This document shows, one piece after another, positions 7,365 through 14,950 of a stretch of 34,484 nucleotides of DNA. This DNA is from Halobacteriales archaeon QH_8_64_26. GTDB lineage: Archaea > Halobacteriota > Halobacteria > Halobacteriales > Halococcaceae. How positions within the stretch are numbered: position 1 is the stretch's first letter; each line of letters opens with the position of its first letter. The stretch covers positions 1-34,484 of the forward strand of contig PXRA01000050.1 in assembly GCA_003021725.1 (NCBI GenBank). Reading direction: 5' to 3'. The position numbers were made by a program, and so were the translations under genes. Under the pieces are notes generated by a model that saw only the letters and a program-made list of their open reading frames with translations, did no database searches and was not told where the DNA came from.

Positions 7365-7823
7365 GTGAGCGAGAGGCGGTCGAAGACCGGTGAACGCTCG
7401 GAGGAAAACGAGCGGTCGGACGCCGAGGAGCGACTGGACGCCGACGAACGGGCGACCGGCGACGAGGAGGAAGGACGGAAAGCCGATGAGGTGCTCGATC
7501 TCGTCGGCCAGTACGACACCTGCCGTCTGCTCGCCCACGCACGACGCGAACCGATGTCCGCCCGGGAACTCGCGGATCGATGCGGGATGTCGCTCTCGAC
7601 GGTCTACCGGCGAACGGACGCGTTATCGGAGCAGGACCTGCTCGACGAGCAGACCCAACCCGATCGGGACGGCAACCACTACCGGACCTTCGAGGCGAGC
7701 GTCGAGCGGATCTCGATGATCGTCGAGCAGGGAGCCTTCGGCGTCGACGTACAGTACCGACGGGACCTCACCGATAAGTTCGAGGCGTTCTGGCAGGACC
7801 TGGCGGGCGGGGCGGCCGACTGA
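7365..7823 (+). CDS. Winged helix-turn-helix transcriptional regulator
   Basis: The 152-aa protein begins with about 42 highly charged residues, then an ArsR-like winged helix from about residue 45: VLDLVGQYDTCRLLAHAR, the recognition helix region MSARELADRCGMSLSTVYRR, and a wing ending in GNHYRTFEA. The C-terminal 35 residues have no recognisable motif. GTG 7365 is supported by a TATA box at -27. It is followed after 70 bp by a small membrane protein on the same strand, a pairing often seen in haloarchaea, which suggests the regulator responds to a membrane or envelope signal. Effector and targets are unknown. Confidence 0.82.
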   Translation: MSERRSKTGERSEENERSDAEERLDADERATGDEEEGRKADEVLDLVGQYDTCRLLAHARREPMSARELADRCGMSLSTVYRRTDALSEQDLLDEQTQPDRDGNHYRTFEASVERISMIVEQGAFGVDVQYRRDLTDKFEAFWQDLAGGAAD

Positions 7824-7893
7824 GCGGAGTAGTCGATCGATCGTCGAGAAACCAATGGGAACACCCATCCGACCGGACTCCGGACGTTAGCAC

Positions 7894-8199
7894 ATGTCGA
7901 TGTCTTCGGTGCAGCTACTCGGGCTCTTCGCCGCCGTTTTCTCGGCGCTCCTCGCCAGTCTCGCACTGGTCGTTCTCAGCGTCTCGGCGTACCGACGGAG
8001 CCGGCACCGATCGTTCACGAGCGCGGCAGTGGGGTTCGGGCTGGTGACGATCGGGCTGTCGATCGAGATCGTCTACCAGCTGTTCGTCCGGGGACCGTAC
8101 CTCTTGGGCGGGGGCGAGGTCGTCGGGCTACAGACGGTCGAGCGCTTCGTCCTCGCCGCCGGGCTATTAGTACTGCTGTACTCGATCGTACGGTACTGA
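7894..8199 (+). CDS. Small three-helix membrane protein paired with the HTH regulator (DUF7521-like)
   Basis: The 101-aa protein has three hydrophobic spans (about residues 5-30, 43-63 and 82-99) joined by a short basic loop (YRRSRHRS) and a Gly-rich loop. It resembles the small haloarchaeal membrane proteins repeatedly encoded directly after winged-helix regulators (DUF7521-like, from memory). Its position 70 bp after the regulator suggests co-transcription. Molecular role unknown; a membrane sensor or anti-regulator is only a guess. Confidence 0.75.
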   Translation: MSMSSVQLLGLFAAVFSALLASLALVVLSVSAYRRSRHRSFTSAAVGFGLVTIGLSIEIVYQLFVRGPYLLGGGEVVGLQTVERFVLAAGLLVLLYSIVRY

Positions 8200-8285
8200 C
8201 CGCTCGCGACGCGGGGAACCGATCGAGACGGCCGACAGCCACCGAGCCCGGGCCCGGCAGCGGGGCATCGACGGCGAACGGTCGG

Positions 8286-8304
8286 TACTCGGATCGAAGT
8301 ACTC
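8286..8304 (+). promoter_or_regulatory. Direct TACTC repeats upstream of trmB
   Basis: TACTC occurs at 8286-8290 and again at 8300-8304, 14 bp apart and about 30 bp before the trmB ATG. The published Halobacterium TrmB motif uses TACT and GAGTA halves in inverted orientation; here the halves are direct, so the match is partial. Autoregulation is possible. Confidence 0.25.
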
Positions 8305-8331
8305 ATTGAACGGGCGGTCGTCGATCGGGCG

Positions 8332-9414
8332 ATGAGTTCCGACGACCCGCGCGGGGCGCTCGCACGTGTCGGCGAGCGATTCGATCTCAACGAGTACGAG
8401 ATCGACGCCTATCTCGCGGTGCTCGAACACGGCCAGCTCAGCGCCTCGGAGATCGCCGACCGGACGGAGATCCCCCAGCCCCGAGTGTACGATACGGTGC
8501 GTAGCCTCGCCGAACGCGGCCTCGTCACCTTACAGGAATCCCGGCCGATCCAGGTACTCGCGGTCGACCCTGAAGAAGCCTTCGCCGACATGCACGACTC
8601 CCTCGAAGCGCTGATTTCCGATCTCGAGGCGCGCTACACCGAGCCGGCACGCGAGACGGGCGCAGTCTCGCTGATCAAATCCCGAGCGAGCATCCTCAGG
8701 TACGTCGAGGCGGTGATCGAGGCCGCGGAGTACGAACTCGTCCTCTCACTGACGCCCGATCTCCTCGAGCGATACGAGTCCGAACTGGCCGCCCGGCGGG
8801 AGGCCGGCGTCACGATCGAGTTGCTCGTGACCCCCGCCGCCGAGGCACTTAGTACGGAGGAGTTCGACTACCGCTCGGTCGCGACCCGGGCCCGGGCCCG
8901 CCGCGGGATCACCACGCCCGTGCTCGCGGTCGCCGACGGCAACTATTCTACCTACGCCACCCAGGACGCCGTCGCCTGGGACGGCGACCGGTATGGCGTC
9001 GTGTTCAATCGCTCGGCGCTCGGCTTCCTCCTCACCGGGTTTTTCAATACGGTGCTCTGGACGACCGCCCAACCGCTCGCCGAGAACGGTTTCGAAGGGA
9101 GCTTCCCGCGGCGATACGCCTCGATCCGCCGGTGTGTCAAGGACCTCGCGGAGCGCGAAGCCGTAATTGAACCCACCGGCGACGACAACCTCACCGCGAC
9201 GATCGAAGGGCGGGACATCCTGAGCGGCGAGTACCTAACCGTGAGCGGCAGGGTCGTCGGCGCGTCGCTCGCCTCGAACGAACAGTCCGCCGCGCTCGAC
9301 GTCGAGACGAGCGAGGGCGAGACCGTGAGCGTCGGGGGCCGAGTCGCCGCACTGGAGGACGTCGAAGCCCACGAGATCCACGTCGACCGCGAGGGCACGC
9401 CCGAGGAGAACTAA
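8332..9414 (+). CDS. trmB: TrmB-family sugar-responsive transcriptional regulator
   Basis: The 360-aa protein has a TrmB-type winged helix at about residues 15-80 (LNEYEIDAYLAVLEHGQLSASEIADRT, PQPRVYDTVRSLAERGLV), a coiled segment at about 85-105, then the large C-terminal effector domain with PLD-like and beta-rich parts. This full-length architecture matches the haloarchaeal TrmB that represses glycolytic and activates gluconeogenic genes when sugar is absent. Its neighbours fit: gapN and pyruvate kinase follow directly and a fructose PTS lies 4 kb upstream. Assignment to the family is firm; being the global TrmB orthologue is likely from context. Confidence 0.88.
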   Translation: MSSDDPRGALARVGERFDLNEYEIDAYLAVLEHGQLSASEIADRTEIPQPRVYDTVRSLAERGLVTLQESRPIQVLAVDPEEAFADMHDSLEALISDLEARYTEPARETGAVSLIKSRASILRYVEAVIEAAEYELVLSLTPDLLERYESELAARREAGVTIELLVTPAAEALSTEEFDYRSVATRARARRGITTPVLAVADGNYSTYATQDAVAWDGDRYGVVFNRSALGFLLTGFFNTVLWTTAQPLAENGFEGSFPRRYASIRRCVKDLAEREAVIEPTGDDNLTATIEGRDILSGEYLTVSGRVVGASLASNEQSAALDVETSEGETVSVGGRVAALEDVEAHEIHVDREGTPEEN

Positions 9415-9582
9415 CGGATCCTAACGAATCGGCCCGAACCGGTCGCAGGGCGACGAACGAGAGGTTGGGACCGGGGGGAGACAGTCGAGTTCCGACCCCA
9501 TACTTCGCGCGTCCCCGCGGCCAACGCGCTCGACCAACCGTCCGTTCCCCCCGCTCGTGACCCGTGTTCGCACGTGTGTTTA

Positions 9583-9598
9583 TTTGCTCACGAGTAAA
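9583..9598 (+). promoter_or_regulatory. Dyad operator candidate in the gapN promoter
   Basis: TTTGCTCACGAGTAAA is an imperfect palindrome (TTT-N-CTC-NN-GAG-N-AAA), containing the GAGTA half known from the Halobacterium TrmB motif. It starts at the end of a TATA-like GTTTATTT (9579-9586) and lies before the gapN ATG at 9630, so bound protein would block transcription. This is consistent with repression by the adjacent TrmB. Confidence 0.45.
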
Positions 9599-9629
9599 CT
9601 TCTTGTGTGTGGGGCTCGCAGGGTATGGC

Positions 9630-11063
9630 ATGGCCACAGCATCGCTACGGTTCGAAGGGCAGCCGTACGTCGCGGGGGAGTGGGTCGACTCCGAGGGCGT
9701 CATCGAGGTCGCGGACCTCACGGAGGACGGCGAGGTCTTCGCGCGCGTCGACGCCGCGAGCGAACAGCAGGCCGAAGACGCGCTTCGGGCCACGAGCGAG
9801 ACCCAGCGGACCATGCGCGGGACGACGATTCCCGAACGGGTCGCCTGGCTCGAGGAAATCGCCACCGGGCTCGAAGACCGGAAGGAGGAGATCGCAGAAA
9901 CCATCGTCAGGGAAGCCGGCAAGCCGATCTCGAGTGCGCGGGGCGAGGTCGACTCGGGGGTCGAGCGGTTCCGTCGGGCGATCGAGGAAACCCGGGATCT
10001 GGGCGGGGAGTACATCGAGGGAACGACGAGCGGTCACGAGGGCTGGGAAGCGTTCGTCGAGCGCGAACCGGTTGGAACCGTGCTATCGATCGCGCCCTAT
10101 AATTACCCGCTGATGACGACGGCGCTGCACGTCGCACCCGCGCTCGCGGCCGGCAACTGCGTGATACTCAAACCCGCGAGCGCGACGCCGGCGACCGCCG
10201 CGATCCTCGCCGAAGTCATCGCCGACACCGACGTGCCCGACGGTGCCTTTAACTTCGTGCCCGGCCACGCGAGCGAGATCGGTGACCTGCTCGCGGGGTC
10301 GGATCTGGTGGACGCGATCGTGATGACCGGTTCCTCGGGCGCGGGCAAACACGTTGCCCGCGAGAGCGGGATGGTGAACCTGCTCATGGAACTGGGCGGG
10401 AACGCTCCCGCAGTGGTCTTCCCCGACGCCGACCTGGAGAGCGCCGCGGCGGCCTGTGCGAAGGGGAGCTTGAAGTACGCCGGCCAGCGCTGTTCGGCAG
10501 TGAGCAGAGTCCTCGCCCACGAGGCGGTCCACGACGAGTTGGTCGAGCGGATCGACGGCGAGATGGACGACTGGCAGCTCGGCGATCTCTTCGAGGAGAG
10601 TACGGCGGTGGGGCCGCTCATCTCCGAGAACCAGGCCGACTGGGTCGAGGAACTCATCGAGGACGCCTTGGAGAAGGGAGCGGATCTCGTACGCGGCGGC
10701 GAGCGCAATGGCCGAACGATCGAACCGACGCTGCTCGCGAACGTGCCCCGCGACGCACGGATCGTCCACGAGGAGCAGTTCGGCCCCGTCGTCGCGGTGA
10801 CGACGATCGCCGACGCCGAGGACGCGATCGATCTGGCCAACCAGAGCGACCTGGCGCTCGACGGCGCGGTCTTCACCGCCGATCACGACCGGGCGATGAG
10901 TGTCGCCGAGCGGATCGACGCGGGCGCAGTACGCATCAACGGCGCGCCCTCCCACGGCCTGGGGGACATCCCTTTCGGGGGAAACAAGGACTCGGGGATC
11001 GGCCGCGAGGGACTCGGGTATAGCATCGAGCGTTTCGTCCGTGAGAAGAGCATCGTCCTGTAG
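9630..11063 (+). CDS. gapN: Aldehyde dehydrogenase, probable non-phosphorylating GAP dehydrogenase (GapN)
   Basis: GapN oxidises glyceraldehyde 3-phosphate directly to 3-phosphoglycerate, bypassing ATP formation. The 477-aa protein is a complete aldehyde dehydrogenase: oxyanion Asn158 in APYNYP, Lys181 in ILKPAS, general base Glu254 in MELGGNAP, catalytic Cys288 in AGQRCSAVSR, and a late EEQFGPVVAV. AGQRCSAV and the APYNYP context are closer to GapN than to betaine aldehyde dehydrogenase. Location between trmB and pyk supports a glycolytic role. An in-frame GTG at 9564 would add 22 residues covering the operator region, so ATG 9630 is preferred. Another succinate-semialdehyde-type substrate cannot be excluded. 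Confidence 0.8.
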   Translation: MATASLRFEGQPYVAGEWVDSEGVIEVADLTEDGEVFARVDAASEQQAEDALRATSETQRTMRGTTIPERVAWLEEIATGLEDRKEEIAETIVREAGKPISSARGEVDSGVERFRRAIEETRDLGGEYIEGTTSGHEGWEAFVEREPVGTVLSIAPYNYPLMTTALHVAPALAAGNCVILKPASATPATAAILAEVIADTDVPDGAFNFVPGHASEIGDLLAGSDLVDAIVMTGSSGAGKHVARESGMVNLLMELGGNAPAVVFPDADLESAAAACAKGSLKYAGQRCSAVSRVLAHEAVHDELVERIDGEMDDWQLGDLFEESTAVGPLISENQADWVEELIEDALEKGADLVRGGERNGRTIEPTLLANVPRDARIVHEEQFGPVVAVTTIADAEDAIDLANQSDLALDGAVFTADHDRAMSVAERIDAGAVRINGAPSHGLGDIPFGGNKDSGIGREGLGYSIERFVREKSIVL

Positions 11064-11137
11064 GTCGGATGGGATCGGCGATCGGTTCGCGTCTCGCTCT
11101 CGACCGACCGAAAGCCGATCGACACCGATCGCGCGAA

Positions 11138-11178
11138 CGTTTTTATAACGCTCTATCGAGATAACAGGTATCAGTTAT
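11138..11178 (+). promoter_or_regulatory. pyk promoter with dyad downstream
   Basis: GTTTTTATAAC (11139-11149) is a clear TATA box about 33 bp before the pyk ATG, leaving a leader of only a few bases. ATAAC at 11161-11165 and GTTAT at 11174-11178 form an inverted repeat across the start site and start codon, a suitable position for repression. No full TrmB consensus is visible. Confidence 0.55.
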
Positions 11179-12946
11179 GAGGGAAACACACAACGCGAAG
11201 ATCGTCTGTACGCTGGGACCGTCCTCCGACGATCGGGAGACGATCGCCGAACTGGCCGACGCCGGCATGGCGGTCGCCCGGCTCAACGCCTCGCACGGCA
11301 CGCCCGAGGACCGCGCGGAGATCATCGAGCGGGTCAAGGACGTGGATGCGAGCCAGGACGCCCCGCTGGCGACGATGCTCGACCTGCCCGGGCCGGAGGT
11401 CCGCACCGCCGCGCTCGACGATCCAGTACGGATCGAGGAAGGCTCGAAGATCGACTTCCTCGTCGGCGACGAGGCGAGCAGTACTGAAGTGGGTCTCTCG
11501 GTGCCGATCGCCGCGACGGAGGCCGGCGATCGGGTGTTGCTCGACGACGGCCGGATCGAGACCACGGTCCTCGAAATCGAGGGCGATCGGGTACGCGCGC
11601 GGGTCGACACGGGCGGGGAACTCGGCGGTCGGAAGGGGGTGAACGTTCCCGGCGTGGACCTGGGACTGGACGTCATCACCGAAGGCGATCGCCGCGAGTT
11701 GGAGATGGCCGCCGATCGCGACGTCGATTTCGTCGCGTCGAGTTTCGTCGGCTCGGCCGCGGACGTCTATGCGGTCGGTGGCATTCTGGAGGACCTCGGC
11801 ATGGACGTCCCGATAATCGCGAAGATCGAGCGCGCGGACGCCATCTCCCACCTGGAGGAGATCATCGAGGCGGCCTACGGCGTGATGATCGCGCGGGGCG
11901 ATCTGGGCGTCGAGTGTCCGATGCAGGCGGTCCCGATGATCCAGAAACGTATCGTCGGCCTCGCTCACGACGAGGGGACGCCGGTGATTACGGCCACCGA
12001 AATGCTCGATTCGATGACGACCGAGCGCCGGCCGACCCGCGCTGAGGCCTCCGATGTCGCGAACGCGGTGCTCGATGGGACCGACGCGGTGATGCTCTCG
12101 GGGGAGACGGCGATCGGCTCCCATCCGACGAGAGTCGTCGAGACGATGGGTGAGATCATCGGTGAGGCCGAAGCCAGCGAGGAGTACACCACCCTCCGGG
12201 AGGACCGGGTCCCCGATCCGGGCGAGTCCCGGACGGACGTCCTCGCGCGCTCCGCACGATACCTCGCGCGGGACCTCGGGGCGAGTGCGGTCGTCGCCGC
12301 GACCGAATCGGGCTATACGGGGCTCAAAGCGGCCAAATACCGGCCGGACGTGCCCGTGATCGCCACGACGCCCGACGAAGGGGTGCGGCGGCGGCTGGGC
12401 CTGTCCTGGGGGACGACCGCGCGCCACGCGCCCCTCACCGGGCCCGGCGAGGGGACCGATACGGTAATTCGCAACGCCGTCCAGGCCGCGATCGACGCCG
12501 ACGCGGTCGGCGGGGGCGATACCGTCGTGGTGCTCGCCGGGCTGATGACCGAACTCGAAGGTGCTACCACGACCAATATGCTCAAGATCCACGTCGCCGC
12601 CGAGATCGTCGCGAGCGGCCGCTCAGTCGTTGCCGGCCAGGCGACCGGGCCGGTCTACCGGCTCCGGAGCGGGGATCTCGATGACATCCCCGAGGGAGCG
12701 ATCGTCTCGCTCGACCGCGGGTTCGACGAGGAGTTCACCGGGGAGGTCGAGAAGATCGCGGGAATCATCGATGCTCACGAGGGAATGACCGGCTACGCCG
12801 CGATGATCGCACGCGAACTCAACTGCCCACTCGTCGGCGACACCACCCTCCCCGAGGGAATCGAGGACGGCACCGCCCTCACGATCGACGGCGAACGGGG
12901 CGTGGTCTACGAGGGGGACCTCGCGGCCGGCCCCGCCGAACGCTGA
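11177..12946 (+). CDS. pyk: Pyruvate kinase with C-terminal PEP-utiliser-like domain
   Basis: Pyruvate kinase converts PEP and ADP to pyruvate and ATP. The 589-aa protein has the TIM-barrel core: CTLGPSS at 11, RLNASHGT at 36-42, PIIAKIERADA and MIARGDLGVE, then ITATEMLDSM and SGETAIG. The C domain follows to about 465. An extra domain from about 480 to 589 resembles the mobile phospho-histidine domain of PEP-utilising enzymes, as in some Bacillus-type pyruvate kinases. In it the usual TSH triad reads TGY: Tyr540 replaces the histidine, so it cannot carry phosphate. This contrasts with the intact TSH of enzyme I in the same window. It has its own promoter and follows gapN. Confidence 0.95.
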   Translation: MRETHNAKIVCTLGPSSDDRETIAELADAGMAVARLNASHGTPEDRAEIIERVKDVDASQDAPLATMLDLPGPEVRTAALDDPVRIEEGSKIDFLVGDEASSTEVGLSVPIAATEAGDRVLLDDGRIETTVLEIEGDRVRARVDTGGELGGRKGVNVPGVDLGLDVITEGDRRELEMAADRDVDFVASSFVGSAADVYAVGGILEDLGMDVPIIAKIERADAISHLEEIIEAAYGVMIARGDLGVECPMQAVPMIQKRIVGLAHDEGTPVITATEMLDSMTTERRPTRAEASDVANAVLDGTDAVMLSGETAIGSHPTRVVETMGEIIGEAEASEEYTTLREDRVPDPGESRTDVLARSARYLARDLGASAVVAATESGYTGLKAAKYRPDVPVIATTPDEGVRRRLGLSWGTTARHAPLTGPGEGTDTVIRNAVQAAIDADAVGGGDTVVVLAGLMTELEGATTTNMLKIHVAAEIVASGRSVVAGQATGPVYRLRSGDLDDIPEGAIVSLDRGFDEEFTGEVEKIAGIIDAHEGMTGYAAMIARELNCPLVGDTTLPEGIEDGTALTIDGERGVVYEGDLAAGPAER

Positions 12947-13117
12947 GCGGTCCGAACGTCCGTACCGATCCGAGACCGACCCGAGTAACGCGGGCGAACC
13001 GGCCGCTCGAAAGCGGGGCCACGAACGGTGTCGAAGGCCGGACGGACGGCGGTATGGCACGGCAGATGGGTAGGAACTCCCTACAGACTCCGATGAGTGC
13101 GTTCGGTTCGGCGCACG

Positions 13118-13195
13118 CGGGCAGGACGGGCAGCCACGCTCGGTTCCCCGGATAGAACCACCTCGGACCCGTCTCAGTCTCGGTCGTCCTGCCCG
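13118..13195. repeat. 11-bp perfect inverted repeat with nested hairpin
   Basis: CGGGCAGGACG at 13118-13128 is matched perfectly by CGTCCTGCCCG at 13185-13195. The 56-nt interior contains GGTTC...GAACC, which can form a smaller hairpin. An 11-bp perfect match at this distance is unlikely by chance in a region of this size. It lies about 170 bp after pyk. Confidence 0.5.
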
Positions 13196-13230
13196 TTCAC
13201 GACCGAGTGTAATCCGATATTAACTCTTGT

Positions 13231-13310
13231 GGCCATCTCCCCCCTGCTATCGGAAGTGGGGAACCGCTGAGCGATGGCGATCGTGCCATGAGTAGCGAAC
13301 GGGGGAGGCC
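13231..13310 (+). ncRNA. Candidate structured RNA
   Basis: A nested set of pairings can be drawn: GGC 13231-13233 with GCC 13308-13310, a 3-nt bulge, CTCCCCC 13237-13243 with GGGGGAG 13301-13307, GCTA 13246-13249 with TAGC 13293-13296, and hairpin ATGGC 13274-13278 with GCCAT 13285-13289. A TATA-like GATATTA lies at 13216-13222, although the predicted start near 13245 would cut off the outer stem. I recognise no known RNA family. The call rests only on structure and absence of a gene. Confidence 0.3.
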
Positions 13311-13638
13311 GAGACGGACGATGCAATAGCGATGAAAGCGGACGCGAAGCGATGAGGGCGGTCGGAGGCGGAACGGCGGACGGTACCGGATTCGAGGGAC
13401 GCCTCCGTGGCTCGTCGTCGGAGCACCGGAGAACGGCGGGCAGAGCGTCATGACCCCAGTCGATGACGACAGTGCGCGTCGCGATCGGTACGTGCTGGTT
13501 CGCCCTGCCCGCTTTCTTCGATCGGCTATCGGGTGATAACTATGCGCTCGGTACTCGGCGGTCGAGCGAGCGAAGGCAACGATTAGGACGCCACGGTCCC
13601 GGTGGAACTAAGCGGGCGGTCGGGAGCGATCGGCCGAG

Positions 13639-14550
13639 TCAGTCCGCTTGTGGAAAAGTGAACAGCCGTTCGTCACACTCGGCGCAGGCGAGGACATCCC
13701 GGGGACCCTGACGCGGGCTGGTAGGCCCGCCACAGCAGGTCGCGGTCGTGCTCTCCTCGACCCGTCCCCCGCAGTCGGGGCAGGCACTCAAGAACATGCG
13801 CAGCGGGCGGGCGGCGGCGAACCGGCTCTCCAAGGGGAGATCGAACGCTTCGAGCGCACGGATCGCGGCGAGTTCGCCGATCGCGATCGGCCGGGAGAGC
13901 CAGGACTCGGCCGCGATCTCGCTTCCGTCGCCGAGCGCGATCCAGCGACCCTCCCTTTCGGCCCGCTCGTCGTCGATTACTCTGGTCTCGGTGACCGTCG
14001 GCACGCTCGCTTCGAGTTCGGCCGCGAGGTCCGCGCTCGCGAGCGCACGCAGCGAGTCGATCTCGGCTCGCCACTCCTCGCGAACCTCGGGGGCCAGCGA
14101 GAGGTCCTCGCCGTCGGGACGGACGACTCCGCTCTCGACGAGGGTCATGAGGGTCGCATCGCCGTCCGACTCGGTGTCTTTCTCGCGGTCGTCCGGACTC
14201 CTTCCGGAGGCGTCTCGGCGGTCGTAGCTATCGTCGATCGAGCCCGGGCTGCCGGGCGTTTCGAGCGCGTCGCGTTCGTCGCGAGCGTGAAAGAACTCCT
14301 CGACCCCCAGCGCGGCGACGAGTCGGGGGGCGAACCGGGGCGTGTAGGGAACGAAATACCCTCGGAGCCGGATCGCACCCGTTCCGATCACCGCGAGCGT
14401 CAGTGCGGAACGGCGACGCCTTCGGCGGACGAGTGCCGCGACACCGGCCGCGAGCACGCCGAGGTTGAGCGCCGTACAGGGCAGACAGCGATTCGCGCCG
14501 GTGGAGGTCGGCCGGCGAAGTCGATCGAGAACGTCGGCGATCGCGCTCAT
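13639..14550 (-). CDS. Membrane-anchored protein with C-terminal zinc ribbon, unknown function
   Basis: The 303-aa protein starts with about 20 residues containing CLPC, then one or two hydrophobic segments (about 22-58) separated by a run of arginines. A long acidic region follows, and a C-terminal zinc ribbon at about 260-300 with CPDCGG, a CC pair and CAECDE. I do not recognise the family; the composition is typical of haloarchaeal proteins. An upstream ATG would add 73 basic, serine-rich residues that overlap the divergent gene, so ATG 14550 is chosen. It probably shares a promoter region with the small gene at 14678. Confidence 0.72.
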   Translation of the reverse strand: MSAIADVLDRLRRPTSTGANRCLPCTALNLGVLAAGVAALVRRRRRRSALTLAVIGTGAIRLRGYFVPYTPRFAPRLVAALGVEEFFHARDERDALETPGSPGSIDDSYDRRDASGRSPDDREKDTESDGDATLMTLVESGVVRPDGEDLSLAPEVREEWRAEIDSLRALASADLAAELEASVPTVTETRVIDDERAEREGRWIALGDGSEIAAESWLSRPIAIGELAAIRALEAFDLPLESRFAAARPLRMFLSACPDCGGRVEESTTATCCGGPTSPRQGPRDVLACAECDERLFTFPQAD

Positions 14551-14677
14551 ACATGTCGGTTCTCGACGGAGGGAATTGAACGTTTGCGGTCGACGTTCGA
14601 TGGCCTCCGTCGGAGAAGCTTCGGAGCGAGGCGATCGAGTGCAAAAGAAACAGGACGGCCACGCCTGTAGCCGGTTC

Positions 14678-14917
14678 ATGGAAGCTGAGGACAAATCGAT
14701 ACCGGACGTCATTGCCGACCTCGAAGCTGGCGAGGGGCTCTGTGATCGCCACCGAAAGGACTGTTTCATCGTACACGAGGTCGAGGAACGCAGGACCCGG
14801 ATCGAACGGGACGGGGAGGACTTCTTCGTCCCGCACTCGCTGTTCGCACCCTGGGTCGACTCGCGGCTCTTTCCGGTCGAAGAGGCCGACAGCGAGGACC
14901 TACCTGACTGGCTCTGA
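14678..14917 (+). CDS. Small acidic haloarchaeal protein, unknown function
   Basis: The 79-aa protein is acidic and soluble, with no membrane segment. It has two cysteines with nearby histidines (LCDRHRKDCFIVHEV) that could bind metal, and a WVDSRLF motif near the C-terminus. I do not recognise the family. The open frame extends upstream past 14465, but translation before ATG 14678 is basic and overlaps the divergent gene; an A-rich TATA-like stretch at 14640-14649 supports the short form. Confidence 0.68.
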   Translation: MEAEDKSIPDVIADLEAGEGLCDRHRKDCFIVHEVEERRTRIERDGEDFFVPHSLFAPWVDSRLFPVEEADSEDLPDWL

Positions 14918-14950
14918 GTTATCCTTTTATGGAGACTTGAGGACAGTCGG

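Larger units (their letters stand above)
12947..13638. other. Gene-free intergenic region between convergent pyk and a zinc-ribbon gene
   Basis: About 690 bp without a believable gene. Open frames on both strands here give arginine/serine-rich, low-complexity translations unlike the acidic proteins around them. The region instead contains several inverted repeats (13118/13195, 13231/13310 and 13363/13407) and a TATA-like GATATTA at 13216-13222. The first two repeats are listed separately. The 8-bp stem CGGAGGCG/CGCCTCCG (13363-13370, 13400-13407) is within chance expectation for this GC content. Confidence 0.6.

Noticed and set aside
9463-9553. Interleaved repeats (GGTTGG...CCAACC and CGGGGGGA...TCCCCCCG) resembling a pseudoknot upstream of gapN
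   Set aside because: Short, very GC-rich pairings expected by chance; no transcript is expected to contain them because the gapN promoter lies downstream.
13328-13358. GCGATGA boxes resembling C/C' boxes of a C/D guide RNA
   Set aside because: Both boxes deviate from the consensus and no D or D' box is correctly placed.
13197-13451. 84-aa minus-strand open frame in the long intergenic region
   Set aside because: Basic, Pro/Arg/Ser-rich translation without motif; unlike genuine acidic proteins here.
13463-13711. 82-aa plus-strand open frame overlapping the zinc-ribbon gene
   Set aside because: Half of it lies antisense to the real gene and its second half is basic low-complexity sequence; no family recognised.
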